DNA of 64,000 bases from Strongylocentrotus droebachiensis (lineage: Eukaryota; Echinodermata; Echinoidea; Camarodonta; Strongylocentrotidae), in the NCBI GenBank assembly GCA_035222895.1, contig JAVYIG010007897.1, forward strand, positions 1-64,000. The letters are read 5' to 3'. The stretch's first letter is position 1, and each line of letters starts with the position of its first letter. Of the stretch, positions 1 to 12,917 are shown in pieces. A model generated the notes under the pieces. It had not been told where the DNA came from. It saw nothing but the letters and a program-made list of their open reading frames with translations, and searched no databases. Made by a program: the position numbers and the translations under genes.

Positions 1-546
1 TTAAGTTCGACGCCCAGTTACAAGATGATGTAAATGTTTAAAAATGTGCTTTAAAATAAAATAAGTTTATTAGTATTAAGATTGTAAGCTTCATGTACAT
101 GTATTTGCTGTATATTACTATACCTACTGTAATTGCTGATAACACCATAGGCTTGTTCAGACACAGTAGGCTCGTTCAGACACCTGTGCATCAAAGGTCC
201 TACACCTGTTCACTTAGCTCTGTGTTATATGATCGGAAAGGTAAAGCGTATTTGATTTATATGTTTGTTCGTTCATTTCTTCATTAAGATTTGAGTTCCT
301 AGACGTTGTGTGCTATAGATATCCACTGATAGCCAACAGAATGCTACCAGTGGTGATGATTTATTGTTATTATTTAAGTTTGAAGATTGAAGTTTATTAT
401 CCAGACAAAAAGTACATCAATATACATGTAAGTACAATCAAATGCGAATGTTTAACATTGAAAGGATAAATGGGACCAGAAAATAGCATTAAATGCTAAT
501 CGTGTCTGGTACCACTAACACACATTACGATTTGTTTGTATTGCAG

Positions 547-3500
547 CATACGTCAATATGCCGTGACAGAACACACCGAAGATGTCCCTGAGAAGGTGTT
601 CAGTGGTGAAGTGGCCAGGCTTAATGCATTCAAGAACCAAAAACCGTAAGTATGCATAAGGCACTCTGACCCTTGGTGTTCCTGCACTGTCCCGGGTTGT
701 GTGCCACATTGTTCTTTTTTTTTTTGGGGGGGGGGGCACAGAGCCAGCACAGCAATACAGCTTGCACCATGTCTTGCTATAAGTTTAGTTCATGACATAA
801 TGTGTGGTCACGTTACATTGACACCATGTTTTCCATGTTTATACAAAGATTTGCCCTGAAATTATGAGGTGGAAAGCAGTGTTGTCGTCAAGTACAAATT
901 CCCTTGCATGTCGACACCTCGGGTCAGACATTAGGCCCACGTGTATATAAACACAAATTCACTATTGCAATTGTGAATATGAACACACTTAATCCTACAC
1001 GTTTGAGAAGAAAAACAATCATAGAGTAACTCTATTTTGAAAGAAAAATGGACTTTTAAATTACAATCAAGCCTGCTTTACTGACCACATGTACAGTATT
1101 AAAGACCAACTGTTTATAAAGACCACATTCTTTGTTTTCCTTGAAAACAGTTTCTCATTCAAACATGGATTACTTGTCTTGTCTCCAAGCGGTCTTCAGA
1201 TACAGGTATCACTATAGTTAGCCAAAAAAAGATAATAATAATAATAAGATGGTCCTCAATGAAAGAATACTAATATCTTTTATTGGAGTATGAATGGTGA
1301 TATGATAATAACCTGGTGTTAAAAGTGAGATTCTAGCCATCTTTCTAACCTGCACAAGCCAAGTTTGAGGTACTGGATGTGCAGATTGAATCCAAAAGCT
1401 ATACTCTTGTCCCACATTTAGAGATTGGTGCATGGTATGAGAGGAAATTAATCCAGTGTCTAATGGTCATGGCAGGGGTTTGGTTTACAAACTAAATTGA
1501 CTCTGGTCTAGTTGATAATCACAAGTACTCTTATACCAAGTGAGGCGCGATGGCTCAGTGGTAGAGCTGTGGTGTCGTAAACGGGAGGTCCCAGGTTCGT
1601 AACCAATTTGATGCCCTAATGCCCTTTGGTAAGGCATTAATCCTCACTACCAAGTCCCCTGGAGAGGCCTTACAGCCATCCGTCCCCTAGTTGCTTACTT
1701 ACAAGCATACATATGCTTTCTTAGCAGTCAGGTAAAACAAACAATCCACCCAGACTAAACCATTATGTCTTTGTGTTCATTTGATTCCAGACCATACGAT
1801 GCCAAGAACCCATACCTGTCTGCAATCACCGTCAATCGTGAGCTTCATCAAGGTGGTGACAGGTCCTGTATGCACATTGAGTTTGACATCTCAGGATCAA
1901 GAATCAGGTATGTTTAATCTAATAGGGTACAGCCAATCCTGGGGGGTGTTTCATAAAGCTGTTCGTAAAGTTACGCATGACTTTACAAACGTCTTGAATA
2001 TGAAGTGCCAGATAGGATGCCCAAAGTTTTTCCTGATGTTTTAACAAAATGTGACTATATTTCCAATAATCTCAATTAAAATATGGCAAAAAATATACTT
2101 TGCATTAACAATGTTTGTTATAATAAGAATGTTAATCAACATCTGCACAGTTCAACTTTAGTTGATGCAGTTAAAAATGATTGAGCATCCCATTTGGCTT
2201 TTCATATTTTAGTCATTCGTAAAGTTATGCGTAACTTTACAAACAGCTTTATGAAACACCCCCCCCCCCTGCTTTAACAACCACCTGTATAGAAAGACCA
2301 CCTGTCCACAAAGGCCTCATTTTTTGTTTCACTTAAAAATGGTTTCTTGTTGAAACATGTACTAAAGAAACCTGTACTTACAGACCACCTGCCTATATAG
2401 ACCACTTTTCTTGTCTCCCTAGGGTGGTCTTTATAGACAGGTTTCACTTTACGGTAGTTAATTATTGTACCAACAAGGAAATAGGCATGACACTTCTTGT
2501 CAGTGACCTTCATTTGACCACTCAACCATTCAACCAACTGCAGCTTTCTCCTCTACTGCTTCCAAACTTTGGAACATGGGGGCATTTCACAAAAATTGTC
2601 ATCTGTGACAAATGACAGTTTTTGTTATAAGCTACTGAAATCCTTGCTTCAGCAGATTTGTCACTGACTTTTGTCATTTGTCATTGAAAAAAGGCTTTGT
2701 GAAACGGGCCTCAGGCTCCCTCCTCAATTGAAATCTTCACCAACAGTCGAACAATTCAAAGAGAGTTTGATAACAAATCTATTCTGAAACCATATGCATT
2801 CATTGAACTCACACTTTCACTGCTTAGAAAGTTGTATAAATTTAAATTCTTAAACGACTAATGGATGGCATCTCAAAGCACTTTGTATCCAGTGGAAAAA
2901 ATCCAATGAAAGCGAGAAGTTGGAAGTCCCGGGCTACATTTAATGTAAAAAATCTATGATGCATCTTTTCTTGCGATATTTTGACAATATTTGTTAATTC
3001 TCGATCTGCCATCTTGCCACAGTTGTTATCTGTGAAGCATCATAATGCCATTCCAAATTTTAAAGCCATCTTATCCAATAGGTGGCACATCATATTGCGA
3101 AGACACTGAATTATAATCCTATTAATAGAATGTGATTGACCTTTAACCTTAGGTATGAGAGTGGTGATCATGTTGCTGTATATCCCACCAATGATCCCGA
3201 ATTGGTTGCTGCCATCGGTAAAATCTTGGATGCTGATCTGGATACAGTCTTCACCCTAACTAATGTTGATGGTAAGATATTTCATTCTCCAAATTTGAAG
3301 GCATTAAAACAAGACAAACTGCAAAATCAGAAAGTTTTGTGTGCATGAAATGTTCATGAATTTTATGAATAGTTCAGCTTCGCAAAAGTTTCATGCTGTT
3401 CAATAATTAAATCACATTTGACACAACATTCATTTCTTGTGCATTTCAGGAAATTTTCTTTCAATGAGAATAGCTGTCCATTAAACAATTTGTCACAGTT

Positions 3501-6500
3501 TCATGAATGTTTAGTATTTGCTGTAGACTTCTAATTCAAACTAGAATTGTGAATACGGTTAGTTTTAGGTACATTCATTCAATAGTCTATATACAGTTGT
3601 TTTCTCCAAATTTTTCCAAAACTAACAGATTTCCTATCTTTAACCCTGGAAAACAAGCACTATACACAACCCTAGCCTATGTTTACATTGAATTCATATA
3701 ATTTCAAGTGATTAACAATTAACATTAATTTTCATATATTATTGACATTCCATATTAAAAATCGTCAGTTTGGGTCACAAGATATTAAATTATATACTCA
3801 AACACATAGTTAATCTCCTTATGCTTCCAAACAGGCGATAGGTTACCTTTTGAATTTGACAGATGATGAGGACATGAATATGCTGGTGGTTTATGTTCAC
3901 CGTATCCATATGGTTATCATTTGTATTGATTACAGGATTATAATGCATTTCATTCAATCTTAGTGAAATCCTAAAATGTGATTGTGACAAAACTTACCTT
4001 ATGGCCTGGATCAAACACCTGGTATTTGGAACAAATGGCCATGTGAGAAAGGGTAGAAGTTAGGCTGTTTGGTGCTCTGATTAAACTGACAGCCTTATTG
4101 TAGTTGTTTAAAAAACAAAATCATCAGGGATTATGTATTGATATGATTCTTATTGTGATTTTAATCCAGTCTTTCAAATTGTTCTCACCTATGTATTAAA
4201 CTCCTTTAAATTTACATGTTAGTGTGTCAGAAGAGCTGCATATCAAGACAAGAAGAAAAAAAAAGCAATACATACTGGAAGTAAGAAGTAAGAAGCACCC
4301 ATTCCTTTGCCCCAATCGATACCTTTGGACTAATGTCCTTGAGTCAGTCTGTAGTCTTGTAAGAGTAACCTAGGTACCATAACATACGCTGATCTTTTTC
4401 CTTGACAGAGGAGGCCAGTAAGAAGCACCCATTCCCCTGCCCTACCAGCTACCAGACAGCCTTTTCTCATTACTTGGACATCACCTCGTGCCCTAGAGCC
4501 AACGTCCTGAAGGAGATCTCGGAGTATGCCACTGATCCTGCAGACAAAGAGAAGCTCCTCCTCATGAGTTCAGCGACCCCAGAGGGCAAGGTAAGAACAG
4601 GGTTGACAGTTTCATGAGGGCTAGGTATGGTAATGGGAAAAAATACTTTTAGTCAAAAATACATCATGATCTGATGATATTTGGATGCAGGAAATCCACT
4701 GTGTAAGAAGAGTTCAACAGGGAGTACAAACCCCTCAAAAACCAAGGGAAAGCAAAAGCCTTTGAATTTTTTTTCTTCAAATCTTACTTACTAATTTCTG
4801 CAGTGTCAAAAAAAAAAAAATCATTTGCTAGCTAGGCCTCCCTTGTTTTAACCATGGGTATCAATTACAACTATGCATTGGTTGAGGGCTGTGAACATTG
4901 GACAATGAACACACCTGCCTGTAATGCAACCTGCAATGTAATTGATAAGACATTGTCTGTTGAGAGCAAGAAGTGTATTAATTTGTGCCACATAACCTAC
5001 AGTTAATGCCCTTCTGGCTTTCAACCCAGTCGATAAGGTCTTCAATATGTCTCTTGGATGTGAGAGAAGAGGATTTGTACTTTTTTTTACTGCTTGATTA
5101 CCATTTTAATCATGTCTTTATCTGTCCATGCCCTTTACAGAAAGAATACAGTGACTGGGTGACCAAATGCCATCGGAACATCGTTGCCATCTTGGAAGAT
5201 CTTCCTTCTGTCAAGGTTCCTTTGGACCATCTCTGTGAACTGCTTCCTCGTCTCCACGCTAGATACTACTCCATCTCATCGTCTCCAAAGGTAACTAAGG
5301 CACATTCTCAGTTCAATTCAATTTCAGTTCAAGTCCAATTCAAATCCAATTCAAATTTCAATTTCAATTTCAATTTCAATTTCAATTTCAATTTCAATTT
5401 CAATTCAATTTCAATTTCAATTCAATTTATTTCTCCATAAATGCTAAAACAAAGGAAAATGCATAAAATAAAATATATACAATACAATATGGGACATGTA
5501 CATCATATATAAAACGACTCCATATGGAGCAATGTATGTTTTAAAAAGAAAAAAAATCAGCAAATATGGAATTTGGCATTTATTCCAAACATATATGGAT
5601 TACTCATGATTTTTTAGGTGTGGGACTGCTTCATGAATATTGTTGTTAAATATGTGGTGTTTAGGTCTTGTGAAAAATGGGTCTACTTATGTTAAATGCA
5701 CATGGCTAGGTGGATTCTTTGTTGCAGGCACTTTTCAGATGATGTGATTCCTTAGAAGTGTAGAAATATATTGAACTATGTGATTCAACCTTTAACAATG
5801 TTAATGCTTGTCTTAATGCATGGCCTAGGATGAAATCTAGTATAATTTATATCATCTTGTGTATGATAAGATTCACTATCAATTTAAAAAAATAAAAATT
5901 GTGCAGTGACTGTTATAAGGATAAAGATAGTTCAAACATAAGTTGTATGAGTTTAGTAGAAATTAGGGACTTTCAGATTCGCCTGAAGACAATGGGGATT
6001 GCTACGATCAACATCCTTTTAATGCACTGCCTTGAATGGATGTCACACGTATCAGTCCACGCAAATCTTAAAGTCCCTAATGTTGTCCCAGTTTCCTCTT
6101 TCAGTGATTCATTATGTTATGTAATAATAATAATAATAATTGTAAATTTATAATGCGCAGTTTCTATATGTATATACTCAACTGCGCATGACATATTGGA
6201 TATTATTATTACCCCGGCTTTAGCTGTGCTGCCATTATAGCGCTCTAGCATTTCAAGGAATAAATTCCTACCGGGTACCCATTTACTTCACCTGGGTGGA
6301 GTGTGGCAAATGTAGATCAATATCTTGCCAAACATAAATGAACATGAACAAAGTCTACCATACATATCAAAGCCAAGTCAAGAATAACAATAATAATAAT
6401 AATATTTAGCTATTATATAGCGCTTAATACAATGTCTCTAAGCGCTTTACAAATATACTCTTACCCCGGTCATTGGAATAATTGTGGCAAAAGAATGTCT

Positions 6501-8508
6501 TGACCTTGAATTATGTTAAGAGCTGTCATACTAAATCTATTCATTCTTAATCCAAACTCATAGGTGAGCCCCGAAAGAATTTCCATCACAGCTGTCCTCA
6601 TCCGCTACACCACGCCCACCGGTAGGATAGGGAAGGGCGTGGCCACCAACTGGCTCAAAGATAAGATCCCTAACGGACCCGAGACCACACCCTTCAGGGT
6701 ACCCATCTACGTGCGCAAGTCTCAGTTCAGGCTGCCCTTCAAGACCACCACCCCTGTCATCATGGTGGGACCCGGGACCGGTCTGGCTCCGTTCAGGGGC
6801 TTCATCCAAGAGAGGGACTTCTACAGGAAAGATGAGAGTGAGTTTCAAAGAAAAAATGTCATAACCAAAAGCACGTCTTTTCATTTAATGTTGTGTTGTA
6901 GATGTTAAGCATATCAGGAGCTCATGCAGCACAGAATATATTTGCATAGTGTCTGGGCTTTATTATAGATATATCGACTGCTATGAGAGGCCTGGCTGTT
7001 TTATAGGCTCAATGGGACATTGCATCCTCCCATGACCCAAGGTGCGCCGTCTACCCAGGCGCCAAGGGGTCAATGGTAGAATGCAACTTCCCTGAGAGCC
7101 AACAGCCAGGCCTCGGATATTAAAGCAGTCGATATGTCTTTTATATACCGAATTGACACAAAAATCTATCAAGAATTCTTACCTTATCCTTTTCTTGAGT
7201 AAAGATTGATTAAAACATCACAGAAAATCTGAGACACTGTCTGTTAATCTTCGCTGGAAAGATGACTGAATGTTACAATCATTTTGGAATTGAAGACAAA
7301 AAGAACTGTATGGAAACCGCGCTTGCAAAAATTAAGTTCCAATGGGAATCAAAATTTTACTATTTTCCCAGTACCCGGAATCTTTAGGGAATCTCACTCA
7401 TGAACTATTAATTGTTACTGTCATTGTTTGTTTCTTTACGGGAATGGCTAAAATCACGACTCCAATTTCGACCAATCAGATGGCTAGATATCTAAAGAGA
7501 GGTATATCAATTTGGATAGTGGCTAGGCTTTATAATTGCATATTATAATTATTCTGAAGCAATGAACAAATATTATTTATTATACCTTATCAAAATTCCT
7601 GTTCTCTCTTCACCCATTTCAGCCAAGAAGGTTGGTGAAAGCATCCTGTTCTTCGGCTGCCGCAAGAGCACTGAAGACTACATCTACAAGGACGAACTGG
7701 ACGAGTACCTCAAGAACGGAACCTTGACGGACATCCATGTGGCCTTCTCTCGAGAGACCGAAGAGAAGCTTTACGTGCAGCACCTGATGAAGAGGTGTCA
7801 GAAGCAGATCTGGGACATGCTGGAGAAAGGCAGCCATATCTATGTCTGTGGGTAAGTAACTGTGGTAAAAATAGAAAGAGAACATGCGAGCCACCATTTT
7901 GATTCATGCTGCAGCTTTGTAAAAATGTCTTCTTCACGATATACCAATCAAATTATTTTTTAAAGACAAACAAAATATTGTCGAAAATGATATCGCTAGT
8001 GAAATTCGTTAGTCTCGCAATGTATGTTCAACAAGGGATCTAAAAGATCACAACAAAATATTGTCTTTTGTTCAAAATACCTCATGCTTCATTTAAAAGC
8101 TGATATTTACCTAGAAATCACATTAAGTTTCCTTACTCATCGCTGCTGCAAGTCAAGTTCGGACTAGTCACGGAAGGTGTACACAATACTTTGTTTGACT
8201 TACTGACCTAGGTGCATAGGACGGTGTGTCCCCTAGCTCCCCTACGAGAAATCATTCTCCATTCTGATCTGTCCTGGGCTTGTTGCTCTGCCTCTTGTGT
8301 GGGTAATCCCACATTGCACCGATGCTTTGTATATCCTGATACATTTTTTTTCTTTCTTTCCAGTGATGCTCGATTCATGGCACCCGACGTCCAGCGTACC
8401 ATCCGCGAGATCATCTGTCAAGAAGGAGGCAAGACGCAGACAGAGGCGGAGGATTACATCAAGAAGATGCAATCAAAGGGACGCTATTCCTGTGATGTCT
8501 GGAGCTAG
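547..8508 (+). CDS. POR: NADPH-cytochrome P450 reductase, C-terminal 8 coding exons (5' part outside window)
   Basis: Diflavin reductase of the ER membrane that passes electrons from NADPH via FAD and FMN to cytochromes P450. Coding exons: 547-645, 1791-1907, 3153-3271, 4409-4590, 5141-5290, 6564-6837, 7623-7851, 8364-8508. All have AG/GT borders and matching phases, giving 437 residues. The first residues here (IRQY) match the human protein just after the FMN domain, so the membrane anchor and FMN domain lie to the left. Visible family motifs are YESGDHVAVYP, KKHPFPCPTSY, the FAD-binding RYYSIS, KGVATNW, the NADPH-binding VGPGTGLAPFRGF, AFSRE, IYVCGDARFMA, and the diagnostic C-terminus DVWS followed by TAG at 8506-8508. 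Similarity to vertebrate POR runs the whole length with no stop or frameshift, so the gene looks functional. Codon use is GC-richer in exons than in the AT-rich introns. Confidence 0.96.
1068..1212. repeat. Dispersed repeat, copy 1 (second copy 2272-2450)
   Basis: This stretch and 2272-2450 share a body in which a 'tttataaagaccac' stretch is followed by a 'ggtcttta' inverted counterpart about 110 bases later, so each copy is a small inverted-repeat element. Both are in POR introns. Confidence 0.5.
1541..1750 (+). mobile_element. tRNA-derived SINE
   Basis: An A-box-like TGGCTCAGTGG (about 1552-1562) and a B-box-like GGTTCGTAACC lie about 40 bases apart, as in a tRNA-type Pol III promoter. A non-tRNA body of about 150 bases follows. 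It sits in a POR intron. The tRNA part does not fold as a functional tRNA with a proper acceptor stem, so I call it a SINE. Confidence 0.7.
1939..2270. mobile_element. MITE with ~50-bp terminal inverted repeats (GTTTCATAAAG family)
   Basis: The left end GGGGTGTTTCATAAAGC, followed by TTCGTAAAGTTACGCATGAC, is mirrored at the right end (GTAAAGTTATGCGTAACTTT, then GCTTTATGAAACACCCC). The interior has no ORF. It is a non-autonomous element in a POR intron, abutting the second copy of another repeat at 2272. Confidence 0.8.
2272..2450. repeat. Dispersed repeat, copy 2
   Basis: Same family as 1068-1212. It begins CTGCTTTAACAACCACCTGT and ends with an inverted counterpart (GGTCTTTATAGACAGG). It directly abuts the MITE ending at 2270. 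Confidence 0.5.
2500..2795 (+). mobile_element. LINE 3' tail (reverse-transcriptase ORF C-terminus), split by a MITE
   Basis: Reading across the MITE at 2578-2713 gives SKLWN, then LPPQLKSSPTVEQFKESL and a stop. This is the usual end of a non-LTR retrotransposon ORF2 (a LWN-LPP-FK block). The LINE copy is 5'-truncated and was later broken by the MITE. Confidence 0.6.
2578..2713. mobile_element. MITE, GTTTCACAAAG family C, copy 1
   Basis: Near-palindromic element of about 140 bp whose ends read (G)CATTTCACAAA and TTTGTGAAACGGGCC. Its body (TTATAAGCTACTGAAATCC) recurs at 8945-9096, 22053-22203 and 50977-51119. Here it is inserted in a LINE tail. Confidence 0.75.
4281..4320 (+). repeat. Partial duplicate of a POR exon start
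   Basis: About 38 bases starting AGTAAGAAGCACCCATTCC match the beginning of the POR exon at 4409, exactly 130 bases downstream. The copy sits in the intron and lacks a good polypyrimidine-AG acceptor in the same register. Confidence 0.7.
5309..5432. repeat. TTTCAA/TTCAAT microsatellite
   Basis: Simple tandem hexamers (TTTCAA) next to TTCAATTCAATTTATTTCTCC. A similar AT-rich tract occurs at 52590-52690, suggesting the 3' tail of an interspersed repeat rather than a pure microsatellite. Confidence 0.7.
6160..6475. repeat. SINE-body and AGCGCTATATAA-type repeat fragments
   Basis: The section with 'acccatttacttcacctggg' and 'tgtagatcaatatcttgcca' resembles 61200-61300. The section with 'atatagcgctta' and 'aagcgctttacaaata' resembles 46385-46430, 50140-50200, 53090-53140 and 60405-60480. 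These are short dispersed repeats without ORFs. Confidence 0.5.
6971..7135. mobile_element. Snap-back MITE with ~30-bp inverted ends
   Basis: The left end ATATCGACTGC plus GAGGCCTGGCTGTT is mirrored by AACAGCCAGGCCTC plus GCAGTCGATAT. The whole 165-bp unit can fold back. It sits in the POR intron between 6838 and 7622. Confidence 0.65.
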
Positions 8509-11060
8509 TCTTTATCTCTCTCCAAATCTACTTTCGTAATGTTAATTATTTTATATCCCCATACCCAGCAGCTTTGCATTTGATTCGTTGCTCTTGTATT
8601 ATATACATCAGAAGATTGGAATCATGCTTAGCTTTGTTGACACATGATATAATTTACAGCCTTAAAAAAAGGTGCAACTGCATTTCACGTTTCTATACCT
8701 CATAAGACACACCTTTTTATTACCTGTAGGCATCAATCGGTATTCTACAGGATTTCAAATAACATTAATTACCAGACTTTTCCAGACTTTTCCTGGTATG
8801 CGCTTCTGTAGAAAGTCACCATTATGGGATTATAATGCTAATCGAATTGTGTACCCATCATGAGAGATAGATTTTTTAGGGATATGCTTGTTTGATGTCA
8901 CGTGACACAATGCATTACTACATGCATTGCTCACCGTGATACACCAGGGACCCGTTTCACAAAGCTATTTTTCAATGACAGATGACAAAAATCAGTGACA
9001 AATCTGCTGATAACCAATCAGAAGCAAGGATTTCACTAGCTTATAACAAAAACTGTCATTTGTCACTGATGACAAATTTTGTGAAACGCCCCCCAGGTGT
9101 ACCCCCTAAAGTCTGCTAAGTCTGTTAACTGCACTTCTCTAGAAACAGAAATATGCTGAATGTTGAGAGCAGTTACTCTTGTTCTCACCTCCACTTCTTT
9201 TGCAGCAGCAGTATATCTGAGGAGGTTTTCTGCATCACGTGTGAATGAAACCTAAGTAGCAAATTCTTATCCCCCCTTAGAAATGAAACCATCTAAAATT
9301 AACATGATGATTTATTAAAAAATAAATATATTTGAAGAATTCTGAAGAAAGGATTGAATTGCGTAACGGTATCGTGGGCAGTGCCAAGTGTGACAGACGC
9401 TAGTTCGGTTCTAGAACCTACTATCGGTCTTCTCTAAGGAGTTGTTCACTGGTAATGGTATTAACAATTATTAGAATAATAATCATAAAGATAGAGTTAA
9501 TGATTAATATAAAGAAGGTAGTTATAACACAGTGTGATTGGATTATTAAGTACTTTGACTTCTGAGATTGATTGAGAAAATGAGTGTATTTATAGTAGAA
9601 CTTTAAAAAAATTAGATAAATTAAATATGATGCCTCAGTGGATTGTAAATGCGAGGGTCATTTGCCAGCTTTATGGAATGAAATCTGAGAATGTCCTATT
9701 TCGAATAAAAATTATTATGGAAGCTAATGTCCTCTGGCAAGACATTCATTTATATTTGTAAACGGTACAAGAGTAGCCCGAGGGTCATTCACAAAATAAA
9801 CGACTTGTGAAACGTTCTCTGGGGATGAAATTCGCAAAAATATATCTGTACACAAAAATATTATCTTTAAAAAAGTAGTGTGTTAATGTTCTAGTGGTAG
9901 GAGAGATAGCGGTCTGCCATTTAGTTTGGTAAAACTACAATGAGAGAATTAACGGCAGTACATCTAATCTATCTATACTGAATCGAAATGTTTGGATAAT
10001 TTAAAACTTGTTGGATAAGAAACGAGTTTGCATGAGACTGGGCATTAAACATTGCTTGTAAGCTTTGATGTGTATATTTTTCTTGGTACCTATATTTACG
10101 GGTCAGACTAGAGTAAACACTTGGTGCAAATTACCACAGCTATTTGACCTGTCCCAAATCATGCTTTTTATTATGTGCCATATCGAGTCAGTGTATATTT
10201 TTTGTAGTGTAGATTCTTATTACATTGTAGTATTTTCTTTCAAGAAAAATTAATTTAGAATTCAAAGTGATGGAGGATAAAGAGGACTTCATCATGCACC
10301 GAGTAGCATATTATGGTTTCATCTTTAAAAAGAATCAATGAACTGATATTTAGTTCGCTTTTTGTATTAAATTATTTAGATTTTAATGATCTATGAATGA
10401 TTTTAATTACAAACTTGTGTGTCTTTCTTTTCTTTTTAATATCCCTGTTGTGTTTTATTTTTGGAATGAAATGTTCCTCCTAAATGATATGTTCGATGAA
10501 GACATAGAGCATGTGTGTGACTCGTAAGGTACCTAGTAAGCTAGACATTAGTATTCAAACTTTTCCAATCACCCATATTTTAAATAAATTCCAGGCAAAT
10601 CCAAATATTATCACGAAGATTTGAGATTTTTGAAGAAATTTTGTATTGGTAAGAAATTATAAATTGCATTGCTATCTGTGTGATTAGAAAAGTGTTCTTT
10701 TTATATAGATGAACAAGCAGTACCATTTTGTTATTGTATGTCTAAAGTGATTTCTGTGATGGCCTTGTACTTTGCATACTTGAATCATGTATAGAATTGA
10801 CATTTCTGAAATTAGTATGGAAACGATCAGTATTTTAGATAATATGTTTAGGGTATACCTTTATGTCATGAAATGAACTGAATTCATAAATTCATAAAGT
10901 AAATATACTAAATTAGTCCAATCATAAATGCTGTTTTTAATTTTAGATTATATTGCATTCCATTTTTTAGTTTTGTGATTGCTTATACAAGTAAATACTG
11001 TCAACTTTATTACCAATGTAATATCTGTTTTTGTTGTTCAATAAATTCCCATTAAATTGA
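8509..11060 (+). other. POR: 3' UTR of POR
   Basis: AT-rich sequence without coding potential follows the POR stop. AATAAA signals occur at several points, and the last clear one (11040-11045) is taken as the probable end of the long transcript. A MITE (8945-9096) lies inside, so the mature mRNA would carry it. The end point is inferred. Confidence 0.5.
8945..9096. mobile_element. MITE, GTTTCACAAAG family C, copy 2, in POR 3' UTR
   Basis: Ends CAGGGACCCGTTTCACAAAG and TTTGTGAAACGCCCCCCAG. The interior matches the copies at 2578, 22053 and 50977. It lies inside the predicted POR 3' UTR. Confidence 0.8.
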
Positions 11061-12221
11061 CTACCCAGGCCATGTATGTAATGAGATACAGATCATGAGA
11101 GACACACAAAAGGGGCTAAATATGAGCCATTATTAGTAATAAATTGTTTGTAGGCAAGAACGTAAGAGTGAAACCTGGAGTGAAAATATTTCTTTCAAGA
11201 ACAAAAATTTGTTTCATGCACAAATTGACGTGTCTAAAAAAAACGGCAGGAAATGATTCCCTCAAATTGTTCAAATTGTCAAATTGGCAACAATTATTAT
11301 TTTTTGGGGTACTAATTCAAGTACATTACACATTGGCCTAAGTGCTATAGGTTTGCTGTTTGAGAAGTATATACATGTACATTTTGGAAAACTAGCTTTA
11401 GAAAAAATAAATTCAAAATATACAGGCCAAAGAAACATGTACATAGACCATTATGTAAATGAGTGGAAGTATTATCATATGAATGAAAGCTATAGTGCCC
11501 AGTATGTATCCTTGTGGAAATACATGTTATCCCTCATATATGTGTGTTTCTAATTACCGGTACATGTATTTTGAAAAGAATCAGTATTCAGTCTTGCTAG
11601 TAATACTTGATGTGACAGACAGGATTATATTCAGTAAGATGGTTGATAAATGAGGAATAGCAGGGCAGAATAGTTGTTTATTGCTTTAAAAAAATGTCAT
11701 TCACCGCAGCTGCCCAAATGTCTATCCTTTTATTTTGTTGGTTGTTTTAAACATTTGTAGTAGGTAGTTACGTGAGGATTCTGGAATGAAGTCTGGTACA
11801 TGTATGACAGTAGAAAACTAGTTATACCGGTATGTACTTCACACGAGACAGGAGCATTTAAAAAGAAAGTAAAATATAAAATAATGACAAGTTTTGAAGA
11901 GTGAATGCTTCTTGATGATGCTCTTTAGAGATGTTTTTACAATTTTAATATGTTTATCAAAGATATTCATGAAAGCACAACTACATGTACATGTTTGTTA
12001 GAATAATGCATCAGAACTTCAATGCTATTCCACATGTCGACCACATGTAGCCTAGCTTCTTGGACAACTTAAAAATTCCTACCTCTCGGCTCCCAATTGC
12101 AAGTAACAAACAAATCTCACAAAGTTATTTACACATATGTATGAATTTGTGTTAATGTTATGTAATTCCCTGATATGATCAGCATGAGTATGTCTATTTG
12201 AAGCCAGAATGGCTTTAACAC
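11061..12221. other. Intergenic, no gene seen
   Basis: AT-rich sequence between the POR 3' end and the first MITE. No splice-bordered coding segment or RNA gene was recognised. Confidence 0.5.
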
Positions 12222-12540
12222 CAGGGAGGTGTTTCACAAAGATCCTAAGTAGAACTTAACACTAAGTTGGACTTAAAAATTATGGACAGCCATTGGAGCC
12301 TTAAAATGAAATATATTTAAAAGCAGAAATTCAAGGATTTTAGACTTTTTTTTATAAATTCCACATCAAGAACATGAAACCTCCTTGATAATAGAAAATA
12401 TGAATGATGTGAATCAACATTTTATGCCTTTTAAAACAACTTTTACAAAACATTTTCAAAGACGCTAACGGCTTTCCATAATTTTTAAGTCCAACTTAGA
12501 GATAAGTTCAACTTAGGATCTTTGTGAAACACCCCCCAGG
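12222..12540. mobile_element. MITE, family B, copy 1
   Basis: Terminal inverted repeats GTGTTTCACAAAGATCCTAA and TTAGGATCTTTGTGAAACAC, continuing inward with AACTTA / TAAGTT. A second copy lies at 27143-27407. No ORF. Confidence 0.8.
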
Positions 12541-12560
12541 ACTGAAAATGATTGAACTTA

Positions 12561-12917
12561 GTTAAAGACCCTATCCGGTGAAAATACAACTTTATATCAT
12601 TGGAAAGCCGAATGAACGTAGAGTACAAATATAAAGGAATTATAAATATTTTCCATTTCATTATTGCACAAATGCAATTACCACCTCATTTTTGTACCTC
12701 TCCAAATTACGGGTGCGTCAAATTTGCTGCAGTTATGGTGACCACATAACATGTGGACCTGATCGGCTTGCCTATAATTATAGCCGAGGCAAAGAGCCTA
12801 ATTGTAGTCATTGAGAATATGCGTACTCCATATAAGATGTCATCAAGTCGATGGCTAGTTTGTAGTCGACAAATTCTGATTAATCCATTTCATTTTTCAC
12901 TTTTGACAAGGTCTTTA
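12561..12917. mobile_element. TIR element with TTAAAGACC ends
   Basis: The left end TTAAAGACCCTATCCGGTG and the right end, whose reverse complement begins TTAAAGACCTTGTC, form an imperfect ~25-bp TIR. No coding capacity is seen. Confidence 0.5.

Noticed and set aside
1552-1622. Possible tRNA gene (A and B boxes)
   Set aside because: No closing acceptor stem, and a long non-tRNA tail follows. A SINE explains it better.
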